Positions 13,401-25,632 are shown, counted from the stretch's first letter. The stretch is DNA of 64,000 bases from Adiantum capillus-veneris (GCA_014529385.2 CM043960.1:124027043-124091042); one strand, 5' to 3'. Notes: a model not told the origin generated them from the letters alone. Made by a program: numbers and translations.

Positions 13401-13784
13401 AGAAAGAAATCCCTTAATGCTTCTAGCTCAAAATCTAGTTCAAAGACTAACATAGGGACAGGAGAGGATCCCGTGTATATGAATGACCCTGAGGATGACT
13501 CAGATTCGATAGAGACCACGGAGACCAAAACTGTTACTACAAAGGAAAAAGCCAGTGAGGAGGATCACGAGAGGGAATTACGACGAACACCAAAAGAGTA
13601 TTCAAAGTTAAACAACCCAGTTTCGAACCCCCAAGATAAGCCACGAGAGACAAAAAATGAGGATTGAAAGAGAAAGATTGGAACCTATCCAAACCCAACA
13701 GTGGAAATTGAACGATTCCAACAACTGAGGGGTTTGGTGGAAGAAACTCAATGAAAATTAGAACCTGAACCCAAACATATCCAG
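13401..13784 (+). pseudogene. G1 gag-protease linker with two stops
   Basis: Same frame as gag and protease. It is acidic and charged (NDPEDDSDSIETTETKT), interrupted by TGA at 13665 and TGA at 13752. It has no known domain. Both stops fit C-to-T change at CGA codons. Confidence 0.6.
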
Positions 13785-14663
13785 ATGTCGGACACAATGT
13801 TTCCCAAACAAGTTCAACCTCACAAGAACTACAGGCCGTTAGCTATACCCAGTATCATTCGGGAAGAGAGTGAGGGTAGGACATCTGAAAGTGGACACAC
13901 ACCTTTCCTACTAGAGAGAATGTTCAATGAGGGAATGCCCGACCCCCTTGAGGAAGTGGAGATTCCATCTTCACCATTCTCTTGTCAGGGTCCTACGTCC
14001 CACAAGATGCCATTAAATGTTGCCAAGCTAATGGATTTCATGTCCTCAGAAACACGTACGACTATCATATCTAAGTTATACGGAGATCTAGAATTATTCC
14101 TAGCACTGCGAGCGCTTCTCAATGGAGAATTACAGGCCGGATTACCACAGTTTGCACATATGAACAAACCTGACTTGGTGATGAATGATGAGGAACATTT
14201 AGCACCACCATCTGACCTAGCGGGACATGAATCTGTAATTGAAATACTCGTTAACAAGTTGGGGCAATACTTTGAAGGTGATGAATCTAATGCTACTCTA
14301 CCAATCACTACTAAAGGATTAATTGTAAAGGGGGTCCTTGACGGTGGTGCGGGAGTCAGCATGGTGACAAAGAGTTGTTGGGAGTCTATGGGGCGACCTC
14401 ACCTTGAAGCCACAAGCGTAGTGGTAAAAATGGCTAATGGATCTATTGTTACGCCTATTGGAATGCTAAAGGATCTAAGGATCAAGGTCTTGGGACACAA
14501 GGTAAGGCAGACTTTCATTGTTATGGATTTTTCCAAGCATCCTATGTCATTTGAGATGATCTTAGGGCGTCCATTCATGAGGGAAGAAAAAATGGTGCAT
14601 GATGGTCCAAAAACCACGTTTACTTACAGTTCCAAGACTCTGTCATTCGAGTTGATCTTTTAA
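13785..14663 (+). pseudogene. G1 first protease (retropepsin), upstream of RT
   Basis: 292 codons. The retropepsin core runs from NATLPITTKGLIVKG to the active-site loop LDGGAGVSMV, where the usual Asp-Thr/Ser-Gly reads Asp-Gly-Gly. It then goes on to FEMILGRPFM, the conserved ILGRPF near the protease end. Its place between gag and RT is the normal gypsy order. The frame closes with TAA at 14661 and the next coding frame starts one base back, at a run of four T. The altered triad suggests an inactive or unusual enzyme. Confidence 0.85.
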
Positions 14664-16243
14664 GTGGTCGAACGCATCCTCTAGGAAATAAATTCATCAT
14701 TGATAATCGATCAGACACAACAATTCACTCAGCTCCATTACAGTATTGTTACACGTGTAACGAAGACACGGATATTGGGGAGAACTCTCCTTATATGGAT
14801 ATCCTACCCGGAATGGTTGAGTCAGACAATGTCGATTGGGTACACCTAGCGGCAACTATAGATACATGGGGAGCTAGAGGAACAACCTGGGTAACACCAG
14901 ATGGGGAAGAGATACCACACATTGCACTAGTAAACATGTTAGGTGTAGCGCATGTAACATCCGATGATAAGAAAGAGGCACACCTATCTGAGAGTGAAAC
15001 CGATGATTCCTCAAAGGCTTCAGGCCAATACACATCAGAAACGGAATCTCAGGGAGAAATGGATTCGGAACCTGAGGAAACATCGGGTGAGCCAAGTATA
15101 GAAACTGAACACTCAAGGACTAATACGACCATCTATGGTAATTTATATGAGAGCGAAGAAGATACAAGCGAAGACCTATCAAGCGAGTCGAGTTCAAACA
15201 TTTACCAAAATCAAAACCTTAACAAGAAACAAAGGTCATATAAGAGACGACGATATCGAGCAAATGTGAGAGCTAGGATAAACAAGGAAAGATCTACTGC
15301 AGAATGGCTTAGCTATCTAGGGGCATGTGATGCTCATCGAAAGCTAGTAGACAATTGGGGTGAACATCTCCAAAGTGTCATGTGGTGCAGCCCGCGACCC
15401 ATTAACCTCGCTCAATTGGAGGTTACAGAGCCGAAATTGAGTCGAACTATAAGAAGACATCAAAACCGAGAGTTAGCTCAACAACAAAAGGAGGCAGAAC
15501 TAAAAGAAAGGTCTCTGTCAGGACAGGAGCCTGCTGACTTACATACGGCTCCTGAACATTTTAAATCTTATACCACTGGGGAGCGAAAGGTTGTGTATGC
15601 CAAAGCCCAACGAATACCTACCAATGGAAGCAGTGGAGTCTATGATGGTCCAGCGGTAGTTAAAGAGATAGAATTAGCAGAACCAGGTGAGGAGTCTAAA
15701 CCAGTCTTTATTGCTCAAGACCTTACCGAAACTGAAGAGGCTGTACTTAAGGAGCTCCTCAAGGAATACAAGGATATCTTTGCTTGGACATATCATGCCA
15801 TGAAGGGCGTTCCACCTTTTGTGGTGCAACATACAATTCCCATGATCAACACTGCTAAACCTGTCCAGCAACGACCCTATCCAATGAATCCTAAGTACGC
15901 CAAAATTGTACAAGAGGAGATTGAAAAACTTATCCAATGTGGATTCATATACCCTATTGAGCACTCAGAATGGGTTTCTCCAATAGTCATTGTGCCAAAA
16001 AAGAATGGGAAACTAAGAGTGTGCATGGACCTCAAGAAAGTTAATGCAGCCACTAGGAGAGATCATTATCCCTTGCCATATTCAGAACATGTGCTTGAAA
16101 GAGTTGCGGGCAAAGAAGCTTATAGCTTTTTAGATGGGTACTCTGGTTACAATCAAATCACAATTGCATTAGAGGACGAAGCTAAAACTGCTTTTATCAC
16201 AGAGTTTGGAGTGTTGCATTTCGTGTTATGGCTTTTGGCTTAA
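14664..16243 (+). pseudogene. G1 linker and N-terminal half of reverse transcriptase
   Basis: Open from 14664, first ATG 14795. The first 300 codons are acidic and then basic, with no known fold. RT begins near 15750 (DIFAWTYHAMKGV) and has RPYPMNPKYAKIVQEEIEKL, VSPIVIVPKKNGKLRVCMDL, NAATRRDHYPLP and YSFLDGYSGYNQI, the last holding the first catalytic Asp. A one-base frameshift near 16230 ends this frame, and RT resumes in the next frame at 16228. Confidence 0.88.
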
Positions 16244-17016
16244 CAAATTTCCTTGCTACATTCGAACGATTAATAAACACTGCGTTTAAAGAATTTCTAA
16301 GGGAGTTTTGTGAAGCTTTCCTAGACGAACTTTGTGTTTATTCTTCTTGGGAGAAGCATTTGTTATATCTACGAAAAATATTTGAAAGGTGCAGATTTTA
16401 TCGCATCTCATTGAACCCTTTCAAATGCCAATTTTGGGTTAAGCATGGAGTCATTCTAGGGCATATAGTGTCCAAGAACGGGATATCCACAGATGAGAGT
16501 AAGATTAAAGCCATTGCCGATTTTCCACCACCTACGAACTATAAAGGAGTTCAAAGATTTATGGTCCATGTTGGTTATTATCGAAGGTTTATTTTCAACT
16601 TTGCTGAGATAGCACGTCCATTGTACAAGCTTCTTATCGAGTTTCACTAGACGGAAGAATGTCATCAATCTTATGAGTTATTAAAGAAGGCCCTAACAAG
16701 TGCTCCAATCCTGCGAACACCTGATTGGAATGTACCTTTTCATGTGCATATTGATGCATCAAATTTTGCTATTGGGTGTGTTCTAACTCAACCAGGAGAA
16801 CATAAATTGGACTACCCTATTAGCTTTGCAAGTCGCCAATTAAATGATGTCGAGATGAACTACACTACTACAGAGCGCGAAGGTCTAGCTATGATTTACG
16901 CAGTAAAGAAATTTCTCTATTACCTTCTTGCTACCAAGTTTGTGTTTTATGTTGATCATCAAGCATTGCTATATTTGGTAAACAAGCCGTGTTCCACAGG
17001 TCGAATTACATGATGG
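16228..17016 (+). pseudogene. G1 C-terminal RT and RNase H
   Basis: Starts FGLTNFLATFERLI. The catalytic box reads FLDE (16318-16329) instead of YxDD. Then come SWEKHL, FKCQFWVKHGVILGHIVS and GYYRRFI. A TAG at 16648 stands where Trp is normal. The same frame goes on to RNase H with HIDASNFAIGCVLTQ, RQLNDVEMNYTTTEREGLAM and VDHQALLYLVN, and meets a TGA at 17011. The Asp-to-Glu change in the metal-binding box, together with the stops, makes this RT inactive. Confidence 0.88.
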
Positions 17017-19134
17017 TTGTTAATTCTTCTTGAGTTTGACTTCATCGTTGTTGTGAGGCTTGGGAGGAAACATGTCATGGTGGATCATTTATCTCGTATC
17101 CCTAATGGCGAAGCTCCTACGGGGGTTGATGATGAATTTCCTGATACTCCTTTGTTCATTGTTGAGACAATGCCTGAATGGAGTGAAAAGATTGTTAACT
17201 TCTTAGTTAATGGTTTTCCACCCAAAGAGCTGCGAAAATATATAGCTCAAAAATTAATCAAGGAATGCGAACCCTATTGCTTACTGGCTGGAACTCTCTA
17301 TAAGAGAGGAAAAGATGACGTTCTTAGACGCTGTGCCCACGAGAATGAGTATTTATATATTCTACAAGAGGCACACATGGGCGTAGCTGGTGGTCACTTT
17401 TCAGGAAAGTTGACTACCCGAAAGATCTTACAGTCAGGCTATTGGTGGCCCACTCTGTTTAAGGATGCATCACTTTTTGCAAAGGGATGTGATGAATGCC
17501 AACGCTTCAACAAGCCACAAAGAAGGGATAGGATGCCTCTACATCCCATCAAGGTAACCCAACCATTTGAAAAGTGGGGCTTAGACTTTGTAGGACTGAT
17601 TAGTCCGGCTGCACGTAACACGCAATCACGATATATCATTGTGGCTACCGACTATGTAACCAAATGGGCTGAAGCAAAAGCAGCACGAAAGGCGGATGCA
17701 AAAACAACAGCTAAGTTCCTCTTTGAGAACATTATCACACGTTTTGGATGCCCCTTTGAACTTGTGAGTGACAATGGAACTCATTTTATAAATGAAGTAA
17801 TAAAAGAACTCACATCAAACTTCATGATATCTCACCACAAGTCTACACCCTATTATCCCCAAGCAAATGGCCAAGCTGAGAGTACCAACAAAAATCTCAT
17901 CTCCATTTTGACAAAGACAGTTGAGGCTAATCGCACTGATTGGGACCTAAAGCTTACATCAGCTTTATGGGCTTATCGTACTGCGTATAAAGTTGCTATT
18001 AATTGCACACCGTTTAAGATGGTGTATGGCCAAGAAGCAGTTATGCCATGGGAGTTTGTCATTCCTAGTCTTCGAGTAGCTTCTCAAGAAGGTTGGGATG
18101 GTAACCCCTTAGTGGAGCGATTATATATCCATGAAAGGCTAGATGAAGAAAGGCAATTAGTTGTGCGAAATGCTCTAGTGGAGAAGGATAGGACAAAGAA
18201 GTGGTTTGATAGCCATTTAAAGGATAAAGACATCAAGGTTGGTGATAAAGTTCTTATGTACGGGGTACGTAATGAAAAGAAGAAATTGAAATACGCTGGT
18301 AAGGGACCATATCGAGTGTGTGAAATTACCCCGCAAGGGACCATTCGTGTGGAGACTCTAGATGGAGTTGAAACCATTGGATTCCTTAATGGGAGTAAAT
18401 TCAAAAGATATTATGATCCTCTAAGCCAGGAAGAGTTGCAAGCCATCCATCAAAAGAAGGATGCCAAGGAACAAGCAGAGCTTAGAAAAATCCAAGCAAG
18501 AGTTGAGGCTCGAGAACGACAACAACATCTTAGACGCCAACGAGAGGCTAATCTGGGAATCACGCAAGCATTTTTCGAGGACACAGATGACGAATCATTA
18601 GAATCTGAGCCACCTTTACGATACCCAATTGAGCTAAATAGCCCCTATGGGAAAGTACTATACAATGCCTTATTAGATACGGGAGCTAAACACAATTTGT
18701 TATCCTATGGAGTTTGGTGTCAATTAGGGAAACCGACCCTATCCCCGAGTACGATGCAAGTCAAGGGCATTAATAAAAAGAAAACTGCTATTCTTGGAGT
18801 CCTTCAGACCCCTATTGTCTATGACAATGGAAGCATAGTGCAGAGGTTTCTAGTCATGCCCGCGGGAGCTATGGAAGGCAACGTAAACCTGGGACGCACG
18901 TGGATGTTGGCAACCAAATGCACTATTGATTGGGATATTGGTAGTGTCACGACGCGACCACCGACTCTTACCCCTATCATTCAAGCAAAGTCACCTACGT
19001 TGCAAACTCTAGCAAAGTTGAAGGATAGCCAACATTCACAAGCCAAGGTGGTTAACTCGTCTTTGCCGGCTACCCATGAACCTAGCACTTCAACACTTGT
19101 AGTTGCAGCAAGCAGTAATATTGCAAGTACTTAA
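17017..19134 (+). pseudogene. G1 integrase with a second, C-terminal protease-like domain
   Basis: 705 codons, same frame as RNase H. It begins with the RNase H tail, then the integrase zinc finger (EAHMGVAGGHF and KGCDECQRF). The catalytic core follows with WGLDFVG, VSDNGTHF and QANGQAESTN (D, D, E). Next comes a C-terminal region with GPYRVCEI, and a basic coiled stretch (about residues 480-525). From residue 535 a second retropepsin-like domain follows: a strand YPIELNS, the triad Asp554-Thr-Gly556 in LLDTGAKHNLLS, and a hydrophobic second half (RFLVMPAGAMEGNVNLGRTW). The earlier protease has Asp-Gly-Gly, so the only canonical triad in this element is here. The stop at 19132 (TAA) is in frame with more coding sequence. 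Confidence 0.85.
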
Positions 19135-19379
19135 CCTGCACGACCTAAGAGTACATATCAATGGGTCCCCAAGGCCTTACTTCCAACTACCTCAACCCTC
19201 CCATCCATTTCAAGAAAAAATTTCCCAGGAGAACCAAGAGCACGCTCTAGGAGATTCAAGACCAAATCATGATGGATTCCAAAATGACTATTAGAAGCCC
19301 AAGGCTACTATGATGGAAAGGAGCAAATTTGGGTACCTAAACGTAAAATGTGTCCTTCCCTATCGACAACAAACCAATG
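19135..19379 (+). pseudogene. G1 pol tail with three W[VI]PK motifs
   Basis: Same frame as integrase. It shows WVPK at 19162, WIPK at 19273 between two TGA codons (19270 and 19285), and WVPK at 19330. Spacing and sequence match the repeated W[VI]PK region at the end of element F (44635-45510). The stops fit C-to-T changes. The function of this tail is unknown. Confidence 0.65.
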
Positions 19380-19405
19380 AGTCAAACAGTGTAACGCTAT
19401 AGCCA

Positions 19406-19618
19406 ATGGCAGACCGTGGGAAGGGAAAGATCACAGAATGCTACACACCTAGTCCAGAGCTAGTTTGGGCTCCAAGGCAAAACCAATTTATTCCACCTAG
19501 CTCAGGAAGGGGGGAGTTCCATGAAGCTTCTAGCTCCTCATGTAATACATCCATAGAGGTAAAAGCTTCTACACAGCCTCCATCTATAGTAGTGGACCTC
19601 CATGAAGCTACAAAATAA
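19406..19618 (+). CDS. Small ORF after G1 pol, unknown
   Basis: 70 codons, Ser/Pro rich (MADRGKGKITECYTPSPELVW). I do not recognise it. It could be a short gene of the element, a piece of the pol tail in another frame, or chance. It has no membrane segment. Confidence 0.3.
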   Translation: MADRGKGKITECYTPSPELVWAPRQNQFIPPSSGRGEFHEASSSSCNTSIEVKASTQPPSIVVDLHEATK

Positions 19619-20054
19619 TCCACACCTCCCAGTGTTCAAGAATCACCTGATGAACCACTTCAAGTTCGATCTTGGGAGAGTACCTTACCACCCTTGCAAC
19701 TTGACGAGGCACCTAGGGTAATAGAAAACTACTGGCAAAAATCCTCACCTATTACCAACTGGAACAATTGGTTTCAAAGGGTGACGAGCTCATTTCAAAT
19801 GGTATGATCTACCCAAGGAAGGGGGGAGTGTTTGCTGACAATCATCACTCACTCACTTTCCTCTCAACCTTTCCCCCTGACCCCTTAATCTCCAATCTTA
19901 GGGAATGTATATATAAAGCCTTATACTCACAAAAACAAGATAAAAAAGTAAAAGAGCAAGAGCCATAACACAAAATCATAAAAACAAATTATGCACAAGA
20001 ACACGACCCTTGTAATATTTGCACTCTAACCATCATCTATTTGCGTGTACAGAT

Positions 20055-20477
20055 ATGGCTAGTACGCTAGAGTCATCCACTCCTGCCTTGGGTGATAGGT
20101 ACCCTCGTTACTGTTCACAAATATTTCACATGGTCCTTCCAGTGCTTGCATGTGAATGGGATTTGATAGGTACGCTAGCATGTGAGAGGAATTTTGAGGA
20201 GTTAGAATGGCTGGAACGTCTCTTGACCATGTCTGATCCATACTTAGTAGAGAGCGTTTCTCCCATTGCACAAGCCTACTCTTTTGACCAAGATGACTAT
20301 AGGCGTCTAGTGACCTTCTTAGTAAACATGGGCACCTATTGGGAAGAAGAAAATTTACAGGACTACACGGATGGCACATATGGTCTCATGGATGATGACT
20401 TTGTTTATCTCGACGACGAGGATAGGGGTTTAACCTTAGGGTTTCCCCCCAACCCCTACAATATCCTATTCCCTTGA
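20055..20477 (+). CDS. G1 extra gene after pol, unknown acidic protein
   Basis: 140 codons from the ATG at 20055 (MASTLESSTPALGDRYPRYC), the first true ATG of the frame. The protein is acidic, with EELEWLERLL, DDYRRLVTFLVNMGTYWEEE and a run of Asp near the end (MDDDFVYLDDEDRG). It has no signal peptide and no clear membrane helix, so it is not an obvious envelope protein. Extra genes in this place are known in Athila and Tat elements. It is unbroken although pol is not. I cannot assign a function. Confidence 0.55.
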   Translation: MASTLESSTPALGDRYPRYCSQIFHMVLPVLACEWDLIGTLACERNFEELEWLERLLTMSDPYLVESVSPIAQAYSFDQDDYRRLVTFLVNMGTYWEEENLQDYTDGTYGLMDDDFVYLDDEDRGLTLGFPPNPYNILFP

Positions 20478-21850
20478 CTCGCTAGGGGGAGTGCAACTAA
20501 TTAGGTTAGGGTTCCTTATGTTTTTTGTTGTGTTCAATAAGTGTTGGTACCTTTTCCCACTAATGTGCCTCCTGGAGGTATTCCTTTGTTTCCTAGTGTG
20601 TACAGGAGCGTGTTGCTATTGATAGGATTTGGACCTTCATGGAACCTTTCTCTCGTTCACACTTCAGATCAAGCGCCACCATCAACACAAACAAGTGTTT
20701 CTTGTCCATTAGTATTGTCCCGTATCTTTTTTGCATCTATGATTGTCTGCTTTGATTGTGATTGGTAGCATAATATCCAGCACATTTGCTTAGTATCAAA
20801 CATTTAATTCAATGTCTTTTTTGTCATAATCCCTTGTCTAGGTTTAAACATCAAGCAAGTCCGACTAAGCTAGTTTGACCAAGTTAGGTGTTAGAGATCT
20901 TCTCTTAATACCATGGGGAATGCCTTCCTAATAATTAATGGTTACTTAGGTTCTTAATCCGATTTAGGCAGCATTGTGTGAAATGTACTAGGGCTTTCTA
21001 GTGGGCTTGACCCTATTGACCTTTAGCTTAAGTATTATAAAGGGAGTTTACTAGTGTGATGAGCCTGGGGAGGTGTATCAGTGTTATATGACCCCCCAAA
21101 GTTACAAAATTAAAATGATGAAAATGAACAAAAAAAAAATCAAAGTGCCACATTGTAAAATCTTAAGCTGGAAGAGAAATCTCAGCTTGATTGGGTACTT
21201 CACTCACATGTATCGCCTATGGTACTAGAGCCCTAGAGGTTCCCAGTATGGGCGCATCTTCTTGAAAAGCAAAAAACCCAAGGCATACAAAATAAGCACA
21301 CACATCAAAATTGAATCACTGTGAAAAGAATTTGGGGGGTCAAAGAAAAAGTAATCAGTCAAGCGATGATTTCATGAGAAATTCCTTTTATGATAGCTTA
21401 ACTACAAGGTCTTCTAGATATAGCCTCTAGTCAGCCCTCGAACATGAATACTTGGCTCTCACGATTAAACAACTTAATTGACCACAGAAAATTAAGAAGC
21501 TTACCCATGGTATTAATATTCGATCTCTAGTGCCTTTCGACCGTCAAATTAGCGACCCCAGACTTGTTTAATTTTTTTACCTTTACATCTGTTTATGCAT
21601 TTGATTACATTGCAATTTAATGTTCATTGCTGACAAATTGTTTGAAATTCTTTTACCAATCAATTTGTCTACCTAAAACTGCATATGCTTTTTAATCACT
21701 TATGAGAATGCAATTACTGTGCCAATGTTGTTTGATTTTGCAGTGACTGAAGAAGGCTAAGGACATTCATCTCAAATGCTCTTCCACCTCGACGAACGAG
21801 CTTCAACTCAATAGCTTCCGAGGACGGAATCTACATCAGGAAGGGGGGCA
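20478..21850 (+). other. G1 3' non-coding region and polypurine tract
   Basis: 1.37 kb without a convincing gene. It ends in the purine tract AGGAAGGGGGG (21839-21849), one base before the 3' LTR. Confidence 0.75.
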
Positions 21851-22505
<655 letters not shown>

Positions 22506-22510
22506 CTTGC

Positions 22511-22915
22511 TCAAGAAGGGAGGTCCTCAAGCTAGCTATAAATGGATGGTATTATTAATTGCAATTGAGTAAGTAGAATAGGGATCTTTCAGCCTTGCAG
22601 TGTGGCTGCCTTCGTGCAGATAACGGGGCATCACCGTCAAGAGCTATGGTCTTAATAGTGGAGTCCTACAGAGCTTGCCTACGCCTACGGCTTAACCACT
22701 ATTGAGCTATTAGAAGCTTGACAGGAGCCAGTACTGTTTTGGTGTTGAAAGAACCTCTCTTCTATTCCTTGCAATTAATGATATTCGAGCCACGGGTACA
22801 GTAGCTTGAGTGCTTTTCTAAAGGGGTAAAGAGGAGAAACAACTAGCGCTTGAAGTGCCAAAGTACACCTAAAAATTGTTAGAATGACTGATAATAGTTA
22901 ATAGAGTGAAATTAA
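22511..22915 (+). other. Internal region of the S element, non-coding
   Basis: This continues the sequence interrupted at 8790. No coding frame is seen. A stem-loop is possible between CTTAATAGTGG (near 22651) and CCACTATTGAG (near 22697). It ends where a D-family LTR begins. Confidence 0.5.
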
Positions 22916-23794
22916 TGTTGATAGCTTTGATTTTGCTAATGAGCAGGCTATTGTTGAGCCTTATTTTTTAAGAGTTATGAAATGCTACGGATTATGGTTA
23001 GAAACATCAATTGTAATAAGTAGGTAGTTTAGTTGCAGAAGTCGGGGTGCAATGGCACTTCCAGATTGTACATACAAAGCCATTTGACCCCTCAAACTCT
23101 ATGTTAGGTTTAACCTAAGGTTACCTTAGTATATAAGGTACCTAGGTAATTTTGTAACAACAACTTTATCATAATCATAAGTTTTAAGCTAGCGTCAACT
23201 GTGTGTGAGAGAGGAAGAGAGTGAGTGTGAGCTTCATCCTAGCGCTACTCCCCGCTCGCTCATCGCATTGGCGACAACACCATTGTGCTAGCCTCGGCAA
23301 GAGCTACACGACAACGCAAGCATTCCTCACGGAACGGAGCATATGTGCTTGCCCATCTACGAGCTACTCATGGTCGTATGTATATCAAACGATCTCTATT
23401 TTCTGCCTGCAAGTAGTCGTTAGAATCGTAGCAACATAAGCTATCCATAGGTACTCATAGATTTTGTTTCGGGCACTTTCAAAATTCTGCTCTATCTTTC
23501 TACGTGTTTTTCGCAGATGGGTCTAGAGGTAGGATTTCAAGTGTAGAGACTTAGGGACAGGTGTATCCTAGTGAGGGGATGGTGTTCCTTACTTTTCGAA
23601 CGATTTTGGCATGATTTAGTGGGTTTCCTTTCGTTGTGTGTATGTGGGTAGGTGGTGTAGTTGAGAGCAGTGAGATTCTAGATTGTGGTTTGGTTGGCCT
23701 TCTAGAGTGTTGTATGTGTAGGATGGTCATATGTGTCCTTGATCTAGGTTGTGTTGCATGCACTTTATGGGTGGTGTGATTCGCTCCTGCAACA
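22916..23794 (+). repeat. Family D LTR, copy D0, rightward
   Basis: About 880 bp, TGTTGATAGC to CTCCTGCAACA, the reverse complement of the D LTRs at 25633-32194 and 37186-38121. The 5-bp flanks (ATTAA and TTGGA) do not match, so it is not a simple solo LTR. It may be the 5' LTR of a rightward element whose other end is lost. Confidence 0.75.
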
Positions 23795-24930
23795 TTGGAG
23801 ACATTATACGTGTATGAAGTTTAACTGGTTAGAATGAAGTGAGTTTTACTCCAAGGTTCCTCACTACACCAGTAAGTCACAACAAGTTTTAAAATTGAAT
23901 TTTGATAATTTTTGAGCAAGTTATGGCCAATACAAGCATTTACTTGCCTAGACGCGTCTTATGGTCTTTGCAAGCCCAAAAATGCTTCAAATTTGATGAA
24001 ATTTGGCCCATATGCAACCTAAATGCTGTAGATCACAAGGGTGCACTCAGTTGTAACTTTTGACCTCAGATCTGGCCTCTAAGACTTCATACGTGTATAA
24101 TGTCTTTTGCTCAGATTTTAGTTATGTTTCTACCAGAGGTGCCTCTTAGTGTGTGGAACAAGAATATGTGCTCACAACAAATTTTGGATGTCAAAATTGC
24201 ACAAAATCATCAATTTTACAATGAAATCCCCTGAAAGAGTAAAATCCCCTCAGTTTTCAATCTATATGTTCAAATGACATGAAATTTGGTGTATATGCTC
24301 AACACAACATGCAGAAGATGGGTATAATGTCAAAAGTTCAAAATTGCTGCCATAATTTATTCACAAGCATCCCCAAGGCTCTAGCACTAGCTTTCAAGCA
24401 CTTCTATCAATTTTCATGCAAAAACTCAAGTTTTTCTATTTTCCTATTTCTGACACTCCACCTTTTGCCTTTTGGGTGTCCAGAGTAGGTCAAAACTCTA
24501 GTTTCATTGTATACTTAGGGTAAATGCCCCCTTTTGAACACATTGGTGCAGTCAGATTTTCAAAATTTTGTCTCAGGATGGTGCTGGAGACTTTATACGC
24601 GTATAAAGTCTACTGTCTCAGATTTTAGATCTATTTCTATTCTAAGTTCCCCTTATCATTAGCAACATGTACATGTGTTTATAGGAAAATTTAAAGCTCA
24701 AAAGTGCTCACAAACACAAGTTTTTGCTTTTTCAGTCAAACCCACTCTATCTTCTGGCTTTTGGTCCCCAAATCTATGCCAAAACTCCCCACTCAAGGTG
24801 TTCCTAGGGTGTAACTACTCATTTGAACACTCTGGTATAGTCAGTTTCCACAGGTTTGGTCTCTTTTTAGCCCTGGAGACTTCATACGCATATAAAGTCT
24901 AACCTTACAGAATTGATATTTTTATATGCA
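23795..24930 (+). repeat. Repeat E, copy 1, with four palindromic CGCG-centred motifs
   Basis: Non-coding. Imperfect palindromes of the form GACTTCATACG/CGTATAAAGTC are centred at 23810, 24093, 24599 and 24888. The one at 24588-24611 is a perfect 24-base palindrome (half-site AGACTTTATACG). Between them lie diverged repeats about 283-289 bases long. The first 500 bases match 49900-50330 plus 55400-55453. Confidence 0.75.
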
Positions 24931-25632
24931 GGGTCCTTTTTGATGCCTTCTTTTGTCCTCAGAGATCCTCAGCCATGCAAAATATTTTGATGAGCCTTGT
25001 TTTACATTGTTTCAACCAAGAATCACTCTCTTTTCAAAAGTTCAATTCAACGAATAAAGTCAAGCAAATTTCCATTAATGGACAACTCAAGATCAAGATC
25101 AATTCACCTACCTAAAGCTACTTCTAAACATAAAAAAAATTGGCTTTTGCAATTGTGAGTAGATAAGCACTTAACTGACACAAACAGACTAGCCAATGCT
25201 TTACCACCTCTTCAGCCACTCAAGCTCCCAAACTAACACATTTCTAAACGAATTCTGGCATGTTCTATTGCAGTTGTTAGGACCTTTTTCATGATGGATT
25301 GTGATTTTGGTACCTTGTCGGATTGCGACCAGACTTTCTAGGATAGTGCCCCTAGGTGTCCTAGACCTGCTCCTAAAGTTTCGTTGCATTTCAAGTCCGT
25401 TCGAGTGCTGAAATGGTGTGATGACCTAGAGCTGTGAGAAAGGACATAGGCAGATTTCCCTGATCATTGAGTGTTGGTTTGCTTGTTGAGTTGGTATGTT
25501 TGCTTGTTAAGGTTCACTTCTTGATATTGACGATCTCAAAGAGTCTCTGAGCCCCATCTGAGTCACTTCCCTGAGTATTGACATTATATTAGTACCAAAA
25601 AGCTATGATGCAGACGTTCATCGCGGCGACAA
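24931..25632. other. No recognisable feature
   Basis: 700 bases with no coding similarity and no repeat partner that I can see elsewhere in the window. Confidence 0.5.

Noticed and set aside
20055-20477. Envelope-like gene of an endogenous retrovirus
   Set aside because: No signal peptide, membrane helix or cysteine pattern, so only the position is suggestive.
22916-23794. D0 as a simple solo LTR
   Set aside because: The five bases on its two sides do not match, and repeat E starts exactly at its right end.
24588-24611. Perfect palindrome as a transcription terminator
   Set aside because: Eukaryotic context, no T-run after it, and it recurs as part of a repeat array.
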